Positions 24,966 through 32,079 of a DNA stretch of 33,364 nucleotides are shown piece by piece. Where the stretch lies: positions 1 to 33,364 of the forward strand of contig CATJSX010000056.1 in assembly GCA_949743265.1 (NCBI GenBank), written 5' to 3'. This DNA comes from an uncultured Peptococcaceae bacterium (GTDB taxonomy: Bacteria; Bacillota; Peptococcia; Peptococcales; Peptococcaceae). Every line of letters begins with the position of its first letter. Position 1 is the first letter of the stretch. The position numbers and the translations under genes are program-made. The notes under the pieces were generated by a model. It worked only from the letters and a program-made list of their open reading frames with translations, had not been told where the DNA came from and searched no databases.

Positions 24966-25004
24966 CTAAAACAAGAGAGCATAAAAATATTGCTGTGTTG
25001 AATC

Positions 25005-26864
25005 TTATCGTCGCATTTTGGGCTTGGAATTCGTTTTTTTCGTTTTGTCGTTTGGAAAATTATGGTGACGGCGCGGTTTAATCAGACATTTAGAATCGAA
25101 ACCAATCAAATCTTGACGATGGGCTTTGATTAACGCTTCGTATACCAAATCATAATTTTTAGGATCACGGTATTGAAGCAAGGCTCTCTGGTAAGCTTTT
25201 TCTTGTGCTGAACGCGGGACGTAAACTGCTTCCATGGTACGTGGGTCAATACCTGTGTAAAACATAGCGGTAGCCATACTGCCCGGTGTCGGGATAAAAT
25301 CTTGCACTTGCTCTGGATTATAGCCTAAATCGCGAATATACTCAGCCAACAATACGGCATCTTCTAAGGTGCAGCCCGGATGACTAGAAATGAAATATGG
25401 CACTAAATATTGCTTTTGTTGGTGTTGTTGATTAAATTGGTGATAGCGTTTTACAAATTTATCAAAAACGTGATGTTGAGGTTTACCCATACAATATAAT
25501 GTATGAGGTGCGACGTGTTCCGGCGCGACTTTTAGTTGTCCACTGATATGGTATTGACACATTTCTTCAAAGAAAGTAGGATTTTTATCCGCCATGATGT
25601 AATCAAAACGAATACCTGAACGAATAAAAACTTTTTTGACTTTCTCCAATTTGCGGACTTTGCGCAAGATCGCTAAATATTCCTGATGGTCAACCTTAAG
25701 ATTAGGGCAAATATCAGGGAATAAACATTGGCGATGCTTGCAGGCGCCAACTTTTTGCTGTTTATCGCAAGCCATTTGCCGGAAATTGGCTGTTGGTCCG
25801 CCGATATCGTGAATATAGCCTTTAAAATTAGGCTGTTTAGTCATTATTTCTGCTTCTGCTAAAATTGATTGTTCGCTGCGGTTTTGGATAATACGTCCTT
25901 GATGAAAATTGATGGCGCAAAACGTACAGCCACCGAAACAACCGCGATGATCAGTAATGCTGAATTCTACTTCGGCAAGAGCCGGTACACCGCCAGCTTT
26001 TTCATAGCGAGGATGATAAGTTCGTGTAAACGGTAGTCGATACAGTTCGTCCATTTCTTTTTGTGAGAGCGGCTTGGCGGGCGGCAGTTGAATTAAATAA
26101 CGGTCGCCATGCGGCTGAACCAAAGTTTTACCAATGAATGGATTTTGTTCTTCGTTTTGAATACGAAAACTTTCGGCAAATTTACGTTTGCTTTGAGAAA
26201 TTTCTTCATATGATGGCAGCAAAATATAATCGTCTTTTTTAGGCAGTTGTTTGCTGAGATAACAGCAGCCTTGAACGTCATGCATTTTTCCAATGGGCCA
26301 ATTTTTATCTAAACCGTGCGCTAAATAACGAACTTGCCGTTCACTCATGCCATAAGTCAACAAATCAGCAGCGGCAGTTATCAATATGGAAGGACGCAGT
26401 TTATCGGTCCAATAATCGTAATGAGCAAAACGTCTCAGGCTGGCTTCAATACCGCCAATAATCAACGGTGTGTCAGGATAAAGTTCTTTTAAGATAGCAC
26501 AATAAATGTCTACTGCCCGATCGGGACGCAGTCCTTTTTGTCCGCCCGGCGAATAATCATCAGTAGAGCGAGGTTTTTTAGCAGCGGTATAATGATTGAC
26601 CATCGAATCAATATTGCCGCTGGCAACCAAAAAACCTAAACGCGGCTGACCGAAAACTTGAAAATTTCGTTTTTGCCGCCAATCTGGTTGTGCCAAGATA
26701 CCCACGCGAAATCCTTCATGTTCCAAAAGCCTACCAATTAGCGCCGCTCCAAAAGAAGGGTGATCTACATAAGCATCGCCGCTAACCAATACAAAGTCCA
26801 GCTCATGCCATCCTTTGGCATGAGCTTCTTTTTTATTCAAAGGTAAGAATAACGTCTTGTCCAT
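25005..26864 (-). CDS. ygiQ: YgiQ family radical SAM protein
   Basis: A 619-residue protein of the YgiQ/UPF0313 radical SAM family, whose substrate is unknown. The N-terminal part (DFVLVSGDAYVDHPSFGAAL) is cobalamin-domain-like, followed by PLIIGGIEASLRRFAHYDYW. The cluster motif is C309-x3-C313-x2-C316 (HRGCFGGCTFCAI). A second cysteine group at ~370-395 (CDKQ, CKHRQC, CPN) is family-typical. Later parts, KVAPEHV and SSHPGCTLEDAVLLAEY, and the FIPTPGSMATAMFYTG segment complete the barrel. I start at ATG 26864, after CGGAGAA; the frame is open to 26930 but that part lacks a ribosome binding site. Single gene, leftward. Confidence 0.93.
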   Translation of the reverse strand: MDKTLFLPLNKKEAHAKGWHELDFVLVSGDAYVDHPSFGAALIGRLLEHEGFRVGILAQPDWRQKRNFQVFGQPRLGFLVASGNIDSMVNHYTAAKKPRSTDDYSPGGQKGLRPDRAVDIYCAILKELYPDTPLIIGGIEASLRRFAHYDYWTDKLRPSILITAAADLLTYGMSERQVRYLAHGLDKNWPIGKMHDVQGCCYLSKQLPKKDDYILLPSYEEISQSKRKFAESFRIQNEEQNPFIGKTLVQPHGDRYLIQLPPAKPLSQKEMDELYRLPFTRTYHPRYEKAGGVPALAEVEFSITDHRGCFGGCTFCAINFHQGRIIQNRSEQSILAEAEIMTKQPNFKGYIHDIGGPTANFRQMACDKQQKVGACKHRQCLFPDICPNLKVDHQEYLAILRKVRKLEKVKKVFIRSGIRFDYIMADKNPTFFEEMCQYHISGQLKVAPEHVAPHTLYCMGKPQHHVFDKFVKRYHQFNQQHQQKQYLVPYFISSHPGCTLEDAVLLAEYIRDLGYNPEQVQDFIPTPGSMATAMFYTGIDPRTMEAVYVPRSAQEKAYQRALLQYRDPKNYDLVYEALIKAHRQDLIGFDSKCLIKPRRHHNFPNDKTKKTNSKPKMRR

Positions 26865-26889
26865 AAAATTCTCCGTTCTAATATTAAAA

Positions 26890-26907
26890 TTTGAGTTTAA
26901 TCTCAAA
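26890..26907 (-). repeat. Small inverted repeat in the ygiQ leader
   Basis: TTTGAG (26890-26895) and CTCAAA (26902-26907) are perfect complements around a six-base loop, 26 bases before the ygiQ start. It could be a leader hairpin or an operator; six base pairs in AT-rich DNA may also be chance. Confidence 0.35.
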
Positions 26908-27029
26908 CTTATGATTGCTTGTATTCTCATGGTTGGTCATCGTCGTGCGGTGAGCAGACAGCATTATTTAAGCAGTTTATTTTGCTGTTATGTTTTTTAT
27001 TTACGACAACTAACCTTATATATTCATAT

Positions 27030-27038
27030 ATTATATCA
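27030..27038 (-). promoter_or_regulatory. Probable ygiQ promoter (extended -10)
   Basis: On the minus strand TGATATAAT is a perfect extended -10, with TATAAT at 27030-27035. No good -35 is seen. It would give a leader of about 160 bases before ygiQ. Confidence 0.45.
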
Positions 27039-27040
27039 TA

Positions 27041-27182
27041 TGGTGTAGTTGGCTGGACAGCTCTTTTTATTATATTATCAGTCAGCATACTTTATTTGGC
27101 AAAAATAGCAGTCTTATCTTTGTCAATGGAGCGTTAGATTGATTGCGATAATTTTCAGCGATAAACAAAGCAAAAACCGCAT
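27041..27182. other. Spacer between ABC-F terminator and ygiQ promoter, nothing seen
   Basis: AT-rich sequence with short open frames on the plus strand that have no ribosome binding site and overlap the ygiQ promoter. I see no gene, repeat or RNA structure here that I would support. Confidence 0.4.
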
Positions 27183-27226
27183 AAAAAAAGCAGCAAGAAA
27201 ATTTAATTTTTCTCGTTGCTTTTTTA
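27183..27226 (-). terminator. Terminator of the ABC-F gene
   Basis: AAAAAAGCA on the left pairs with TGCTTTTTT on the right, continued inward by AAGAAAA/TTTTCT with one wobble and one mismatch. It lies just past the ABC-F stop codon and has T-rich tails on both strands. Confidence 0.82.
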
Positions 27227-27280
27227 GATTATACAGGTGAAAACTACGTTTTTATGAGCACAATTTTTTTGACAACGAAT

Positions 27281-28882
27281 TTAAGCGCGATTGTTCTTTT
27301 TCCATATCAGATATTCATCATACGTTTCTCGTTTATCCAAAAGTCCTTCGGCAGTAAATTCGATAATGCGATTGGCAATGGTTTGAACGAATTGATGGTC
27401 ATGAGAGGCAAAAAGAACAATGCCTTTGAACTCAATCAAACCGTTATTAACGGCGGTGATGGATTCTAAATCAAGGTGGTTGGTGGGTTGATCAATAACC
27501 AATACATTAGCGCCATACATCATCATGCGCGAAAACATGCAGCGCACTTTTTCACCGCCAGAAAGAACATTGACTGGTTTCAAGACATCGTCGCCGGAGA
27601 AAAGCATACGCCCCAAGAATCCTCGCAGATAAGTTTCGGTATTGTCTTTAGGCGTATATTGTTCCAGCCATTTCAAAAGATTTAAGGTACAATTATTGAA
27701 ATACTCACTGTTATCTTTTGGAAAATATGATTGGCTAGTGCTGATGCCCCATTTAAAACTTCCGCTGTCCGCTTCCAGTTCGCCCATCAAAATTTTGAAT
27801 AGCGTAGTCGTAGCGATTTCATTGTCACCAACAAAAGCAATTTTATCTCCCCGCTCAACGCGAAACGAAATATTATCCAAAACTTTTACCCCATCGACGA
27901 TTTTGGTCAGATTTTCTACGGTCAGAATTTCTTTGCCCGGTTCGCGATCCATTTGAAAGCCTAAATAAGGATACTTACGAGATGATGCAGGCATTTCTTC
28001 TAACGTCAATTTTTCCAGCAATTTGCGTCGGCTGGTGGCTTGTTTAGCTTTTGACTTATTAGCGGAAAAACGAGAAATAAAGTTTTGCAACTCTTTGATT
28101 TTATCCTCATTTTTCTTTGTTTGATCGCGCATCATTTTTTGCATCAACTGACTGGATTCATACCAAAAATCGTAATTGCCGGTATATAGTTTAATTTTAG
28201 TATAATCAATATCAACGATATGTGTACAAACGGTATTGAGAAAATGGCGGTCGTGAGAAACGACAATAACTGTGCCATCATAATCCAAAAGAAAATCCTC
28301 TAGCCATTCTATGGAATCAATATCCAAATGATTGGTTGGTTCGTCCAAAAGAATAATTTCTGGTTGACCGAATAACGCTTGCGCTAATAAAACTTTTACT
28401 TTTTCATTGCCGCCCAAGCTACTCATTTGGGCTTCTATAATTTCATTATCCAATCCCAAGCCCTGCAATAGTTTAGCGGCTTCGGTTTCTGCTTCCCAGC
28501 CGTTTAATTCGGCAAATTCACCTTCTAGTTCAGAAGCTAAAAGACCATCTTCTTCGGAAAAATCCTCTTTAGCATAGAGAGTGTCTTTTTGTTTCATAAT
28601 TTCATATAAGCGGCTGTTGCCCATAATGACCGTATCCATAACGGAATATTCATCATAAGCATAATGGTCTTGTTTCAAAACGGATAAGCGAGTATTCTCA
28701 CTAATGGTCACTTCACCAGTAGTCGCTTCTAACTGACCAGACAAAATTTTGAGAAAGGTCGATTTGCCGGCGCCATTGGCGCCAATAATGCCGTAGCAAT
28801 TACCCGATGTAAATTTCAAATTGACATCGCTAAATAATTTGCTGCCGTTAAAACTTAAACTCAAATTAGTAACAGTAATCAT
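27281..28882 (-). CDS. ykpA: ABC-F family ribosome-associated ATPase (YkpA/YbiT type)
   Basis: ABC-F proteins have two ABC ATPase domains and no membrane part; they act at the ribosomal E site. This 533-residue protein follows Bacillus YkpA closely from memory. Domain 1 has Walker A GANGAGKS (34-41), Walker B LLDEPTNHLD with E181 and a degenerate signature SLGGNEK. A charged linker with RFSANKSKAKQATS follows (~250-290). Domain 2 has a degenerate Walker A (GDNEIATTT, 352-360), an intact signature LSGGEK (440-445) and VIDQPTNHLD, where Q465 replaces the catalytic Glu. One composite ATP site is thus intact and the other degenerate. Start ATG 28882 follows GGAGG. Target or antibiotic role unknown. 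Confidence 0.93.
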   Translation of the reverse strand: MITVTNLSLSFNGSKLFSDVNLKFTSGNCYGIIGANGAGKSTFLKILSGQLEATTGEVTISENTRLSVLKQDHYAYDEYSVMDTVIMGNSRLYEIMKQKDTLYAKEDFSEEDGLLASELEGEFAELNGWEAETEAAKLLQGLGLDNEIIEAQMSSLGGNEKVKVLLAQALFGQPEIILLDEPTNHLDIDSIEWLEDFLLDYDGTVIVVSHDRHFLNTVCTHIVDIDYTKIKLYTGNYDFWYESSQLMQKMMRDQTKKNEDKIKELQNFISRFSANKSKAKQATSRRKLLEKLTLEEMPASSRKYPYLGFQMDREPGKEILTVENLTKIVDGVKVLDNISFRVERGDKIAFVGDNEIATTTLFKILMGELEADSGSFKWGISTSQSYFPKDNSEYFNNCTLNLLKWLEQYTPKDNTETYLRGFLGRMLFSGDDVLKPVNVLSGGEKVRCMFSRMMMYGANVLVIDQPTNHLDLESITAVNNGLIEFKGIVLFASHDHQFVQTIANRIIEFTAEGLLDKRETYDEYLIWKKNNRA

Positions 28883-28946
28883 AAATCCTCCATCGTTTTA
28901 ATAATATTGCGCCGACTAGTGGTCAAAAAACGCTTTATAAATGCGT

Positions 28947-28955
28947 ATTATACCA
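28947..28955 (-). promoter_or_regulatory. Promoter of the ABC-F gene (extended -10)
   Basis: Minus-strand TGGTATAAT with TATAAT at 28947-28952. The start would be near 28940, leaving a leader of about 58 bases. The -35 region overlaps the terminator of the upstream gene and is poor. Confidence 0.55.
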
Positions 28956-28966
28956 TAAAAACCAAA

Positions 28967-29006
28967 GAAAATCAGCGCTTTAAGTAAATTTGACGCTGAT
29001 TTTGTA
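28967..29006 (-). terminator. Terminator of the CofE-like gene
   Basis: AAAATCAGCG (28968-28977) and CGCTGATTTT (28994-29003) are perfect ten-base complements. On the minus strand the hairpin is followed by TTTTCTTTGG. It lies about 70 bases after the stop codon. Confidence 0.8.
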
Positions 29007-29074
29007 TTAACATTTATGATGATATCTTTCACAGTAGTGATATGAGAATTTATGAGACGTTCTTTAAACAAATT

Positions 29075-29779
29075 TCAGCAGGCTTGGCGAATAATACCCA
29101 TAGGCGTTTGCTCATCAGTTTGTCCCAGCGGATTGTCCCCTAAAAGCGATAAGTAGTAATTATTTTTGTGTTTGTCATCAGAAGAACCTAATATTTGACC
29201 GCCTAAATCATTGATATCAACAATTAAAACCGTTGTACCGTGAAGTATTTGTGAAAGATTGGTAGCTACTGCTTGCGGATCAGCCGGTCCCAAAACGACG
29301 TATTCATTATAAGGCGCAATGGTTTTAGGACAAGGACCGTCGATAGATGCAGCTTTGCTGCCAGCGATATGATAAAACCATCCCTTTTGATGAAATAATT
29401 TACCTAAGGCACCGATAAAAGCTGCCATTAAAATTCGCAATCGACCACATTCTGCGATAGCCATAGTCATGGTTTCCGGCATAGACAAGCCGATGCCATA
29501 GGGACTTTTAGTAACAAAACGACTTAGGAAAATAGCCAGTTTGTTGGGCTTGATTGATTTCAACGGAATAGCGCGATTTTGTGTGCAGGCGACCATTTTT
29601 TCTGAAAGAAAAAGTATATCGCCTTTTTCTAAATGTGGTGCGGCATAAGTGGTAACAATTTCCTCCAATGAATCATTTTTTGTTACCAATGGGGTTTGGA
29701 TTGCCAGCCGCCGATAAGACTGACCGTTTACCGTAATGATTTCTGTTTTATCGTTATTGATGACTAATCCTTTATTCAT
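29075..29779 (-). CDS. CofE-like (F420-0:gamma-glutamyl ligase family) protein
   Basis: A 234-residue protein of the family that includes CofE, which adds glutamate to coenzyme F420. Family segments are IQTPLVTKNDSLEEIV (28-43), GDILFLSEKMVACTQNR (53-69), the strongly conserved PYGIGLSMPETMTMAIAECG, RILMAAFIGALGKLF, and VDINDLGGQILG near the end. No other F420 gene is seen, and Firmicutes of this kind generally lack F420, so the true acceptor is unknown; a related amide-ligase reaction is only a guess. Start ATG 29779 follows GGGAGGG. It lies 95 bases after the histidine kinase gene and may share its transcript. Confidence 0.85.
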   Translation of the reverse strand: MNKGLVINNDKTEIITVNGQSYRRLAIQTPLVTKNDSLEEIVTTYAAPHLEKGDILFLSEKMVACTQNRAIPLKSIKPNKLAIFLSRFVTKSPYGIGLSMPETMTMAIAECGRLRILMAAFIGALGKLFHQKGWFYHIAGSKAASIDGPCPKTIAPYNEYVVLGPADPQAVATNLSQILHGTTVLIVDINDLGGQILGSSDDKHKNNYYLSLLGDNPLGQTDEQTPMGIIRQAC

Positions 29780-29814
29780 AATAAAACCCTCCCAAAACTA
29801 TTGAATGTACCATT

Positions 29815-29820
29815 AGTATA
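29815..29820 (-). promoter_or_regulatory. Possible promoter of the CofE-like gene
   Basis: Minus-strand TATACT stands about 35 bases before the start codon. No convincing -35 is present, so readthrough from the two-component operon is an alternative. Confidence 0.3.
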
Positions 29821-29874
29821 AACAATAGCGCGAGGGTAATTTTTGAGGTTTTCTAAACGAATCCTTACGATTTT

Positions 29875-30999
29875 CTAAAGATTGTTTTCTTGATGCTCAG
29901 CATCGGCAGTATTAGGTAATTCAATAATAAAAGTCGTCCATAGATTTTCGCTTAAAGCAGTAATCGTGCCTTCATGAGCTTCTACGATAATTTTGGCAAT
30001 GGCTAAACCTAAGCCACTTCCGCCAGTAGTGGAAGAACGTGCGTCATCAGTCCGATAAAATTTGTCAAAGATACGTGAAAGTTTGTCCGGTGCGATAGTA
30101 ACGCCATAATTGCTAAAAACGATTCTGATTTTTTTCTCTTGTTCAAACAGAGCAATTTTGATAACGGAACCTTCTTCGCTGTAATGAAGCGCATTGCGTA
30201 AAAGATTGTCAAATACGCGCGCCATTTGGTCGCTGTCTAAAATTAGTTTGTATTGACGATCCGCTTTGAATTCAACGGTCAGTTGTTTTTTGATTAGTTC
30301 TGGATAAAATTCTTCTGCTAGTTGCTCCAGCATCATATTGAGATCGATAAGACGCTGATTAAGCGTTATTGTTTGTGTATTAAAGCGCGTCACTTCAAAT
30401 AATTCATCCAATAACATCTCCATGTGTTTGGCCTTTTTGTAAACAATACCATTGTATTTTTGATTGATTGCCAAAGGCAAATCAGCAGTTTCCTGAATAA
30501 TGCTGCTATAACCGATAATAGACGTTAAAGGCGTTTTGAGATCATGAGCTAAATAAACTACTAAATCGCTTTTCTGCTGCTCAGCTTGCTTAGCTTCACG
30601 AGAACGGCGTTGCAGCGCTTGTTTTAAGGTATTCAGTTGGTGTTCAAAAAATCTTAGATCGTTGGACATGATAATCAATTTATCATTATCATCGTCAATT
30701 TGTTCAATGGCATTATAGATTTCCGTTAGCAAGTTGATGATACGTCCCGTATAGCTATAGAGAATAACCAAAAAAAAGATGATTACCAACGCAAGACCAA
30801 GTATCGTATAATCAATATAACGCAAATCTAAGCCTAATTGGCGCCAAATAATCTCGTCTCGTACATAACGCAAATCTTGTCTAAAGAAAGTTAAAGCGCC
30901 GCTAATCATAAACATGCAGCTAAGGTAGGAAGCGACTAAAAGAAAAATCAAACGCCCAAAAAGGTTCAAACGTAATCGTAAAAAATTATTGTTATTCAA
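29875..30999 (-). CDS. Sensor histidine kinase (VanS-like)
   Basis: A 374-residue membrane sensor kinase. Two membrane helices (residues ~16-37 and ~64-84) flank a short outside loop of about 25 residues, so the signal is probably sensed in or at the membrane. The dimerisation domain carries H152 in YLAHDLKTPLTSIIGY, very like VanS. The ATPase domain has the N box DNLLRNALHYS, the DKFYRTDDARSS segment, and GGSGLGLAIAKIIVEAHEG. It starts at TTG 30999, eight bases after GGAGTGGG within the response regulator gene, and overlaps it by 8 bases. No van resistance genes are present, so a vancomycin role is not implied. Confidence 0.93.
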   Translation of the reverse strand: MNNNNFLRLRLNLFGRLIFLLVASYLSCMFMISGALTFFRQDLRYVRDEIIWRQLGLDLRYIDYTILGLALVIIFFLVILYSYTGRIINLLTEIYNAIEQIDDDNDKLIIMSNDLRFFEHQLNTLKQALQRRSREAKQAEQQKSDLVVYLAHDLKTPLTSIIGYSSIIQETADLPLAINQKYNGIVYKKAKHMEMLLDELFEVTRFNTQTITLNQRLIDLNMMLEQLAEEFYPELIKKQLTVEFKADRQYKLILDSDQMARVFDNLLRNALHYSEEGSVIKIALFEQEKKIRIVFSNYGVTIAPDKLSRIFDKFYRTDDARSSTTGGSGLGLAIAKIIVEAHEGTITALSENLWTTFIIELPNTADAEHQENNL

Positions 31000-31687
31000 T
31001 TTTATATCCCACTCCCCATACCGTTTTAATAAATTTTGGCTTACGCGGTTCTTCGTTCATTTTTTCTCGCAGCCTTCTGATATGAACCATTACGGTATTA
31101 TTGCTTTCTAAATACTTTTCCTGCCAAATCGTTTCAAATAGCATCTCTGAACTGATCACTCGTCCGCGGTTTTGGCATAAAAGCAGCAAAATCGCGAATT
31201 CAGTAGGCGTCAAATTTAATTTATTGCCATAGAGCAACGCTTCGTGAGTTACCTCATTGATGGATAAACCGTTGATTTCAATCGTTGATGTTTCCTCATT
31301 TTTAGTGGGGTGATTGTAAGTTAAATAGCGGCGCAATTGAGCTTTTACTCTAGCAACCAACTCTAAAGGATTGAAAGGCTTGGTAATATAATCGTCAGCA
31401 CCGTTAGCTAGACCAGTGATTTTGTCCAAATCGTCACTTTTGGCTGTAAGCATAATTAACGGAAAATAATCGTGGCTGCGAATTTCTCGGCACAGCGTCA
31501 TGCCATCCATGCCGGGCATCATGACATCAATAATTCCTAAAGCAATTTGGTACTGTTGATAATTGGCCAGCGCTTCTCGCGAATCATAAAATTTGACTAC
31601 CTGATAGCCTTCATTAAGCAAACAAACCTCTACCAAATCGGCAATTTCTGTTTCATCGTCAACAACTAAAATTTGAATAGCTTCCAT
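30992..31687 (-). CDS. OmpR-family response regulator (VanR-like)
   Basis: A 231-residue response regulator. The receiver domain (1-120) has the acidic pocket DDE at 10-12, phosphorylation site D54 in IIDVMMPGMDG, T/S switch in IMLTAKS, and K in ADDYITKPF. The C-terminal winged helix DNA-binding domain (~140-231) shows LTPTEFAILLLLCQNRGRVIS, then VMVHIRRLREKM and TVWGVGYKIE. The receiver resembles VanR (ITGLANGADDYITKPFNPLE). Start ATG 31687 follows AAGGAGG. It is the first gene of the pair with the kinase. Its upstream DNA holds tandem hairpins and two candidate promoters. Confidence 0.95.
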   Translation of the reverse strand: MEAIQILVVDDETEIADLVEVCLLNEGYQVVKFYDSREALANYQQYQIALGIIDVMMPGMDGMTLCREIRSHDYFPLIMLTAKSDDLDKITGLANGADDYITKPFNPLELVARVKAQLRRYLTYNHPTKNEETSTIEINGLSINEVTHEALLYGNKLNLTPTEFAILLLLCQNRGRVISSEMLFETIWQEKYLESNNTVMVHIRRLREKMNEEPRKPKFIKTVWGVGYKIE

Positions 31688-31716
31688 AGCGTTTCCTCCT
31701 TAAACTGCTTATTATC

Positions 31717-31722
31717 ATTATA
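31717..31722 (-). promoter_or_regulatory. Proximal promoter of the two-component operon
   Basis: Minus-strand TATAAT about 30 bases before the start codon, preceded by TTGGC. The -35 is weak, which would fit a promoter that needs an activator such as the phosphorylated regulator itself. Confidence 0.45.
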
Positions 31723-31841
31723 GCCAATAAAAGATTGTAATTCATCATTTTGTCGGGAATTTAAGAAAAACTTCATTTTTTCATGATTTTTTGTGGCAAA
31801 TAAAAAGTCAAAATTTATCTCTTGCCTCTAGCCGATAAAAA

Positions 31842-31869
31842 TGTCTAACAAACTATAGTTTTTTAGACA
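31842..31869. repeat. 28-bp near-perfect palindrome
   Basis: The left half TGTCTAACAAACTA (31842-31855) and right half TAGTTTTTTAGACA (31856-31869) are complementary except for one position pair. On the minus strand it is followed by TTTTTAT, so it can be read as a second terminator; as DNA it has the symmetry of a dimer binding site. It lies about 145 bases upstream of the proximal promoter of the response regulator. Confidence 0.7.
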
Positions 31870-31871
31870 AC

Positions 31872-31916
31872 AAAAAAAGAGCCGAAAAACAGCGAAACTT
31901 CGTTGCTTTTCAGCTC
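31872..31916 (-). terminator. Strong terminator upstream of the response regulator
   Basis: On the minus strand GAGC pairs with GCTC (31879-31882 and 31913-31916), followed inward by GAAAA/TTTTC and AGCGA/TCGTT pairings with small mismatches, then a run of seven T residues. It can end transcripts of the upstream unknown gene or of the promoter at 31946-31974. Confidence 0.85.
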
Positions 31917-31939
31917 AAAAATAGCAGTCTATCAAATCA
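31872..31939 (-). ncRNA. Possible short RNA or attenuated leader
   Basis: A promoter with good hexamers (31946-31974) is followed, about 65 bases after its expected start, by the strong terminator. No coding frame of note lies in between. This would give an RNA of about 65-70 bases, or, with readthrough, a long leader for the response regulator operon. It may also be simply the region between a gene and its terminator, with a chance promoter. Confidence 0.35.
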
Positions 31940-31945
31940 TGATTT

Positions 31946-31974
31946 ATTATACTATGCATGGTAAAATATAGCAA
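31946..31974 (-). promoter_or_regulatory. Promoter inside the intergenic region, leftward
   Basis: On the minus strand TTGCTA (31969-31974) and a perfect TATAAT (31946-31951) are 17 bases apart. The expected start is near 31939, only about 25 bases before the terminator stem. Confidence 0.55.
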
Positions 31975-32079
31975 TGAAAAATATTAAGATAAACGATTCT
32001 CTCCATCATTTCATAAGCTCGGTTTTTATTTTGTTTTATAAGACTTTCTGCCCTTTTCTAGTGAGTCTTAAAATAACCG

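Noticed and set aside
26865-26930. N-terminal extension of YgiQ from 26930
   Set aside because: No ribosome binding site, not family-like, and contains an inverted repeat; ATG 26864 has CGGAGAA at the right distance.
27824-27850. Reading the lost Walker A lysine in ABC-F domain 2 as a sign of gene decay
   Set aside because: YkpA-type homologs, as I recall them, have the same kind of degenerate motif, the frame is full length, and all degenerate elements belong to one composite site.
29875-31687. Calling the two-component system a vancomycin resistance regulator
   Set aside because: Similarity to VanR/VanS is clear but no vanH, vanA, vanX or related genes are near; VanRS-like pairs control many other functions.
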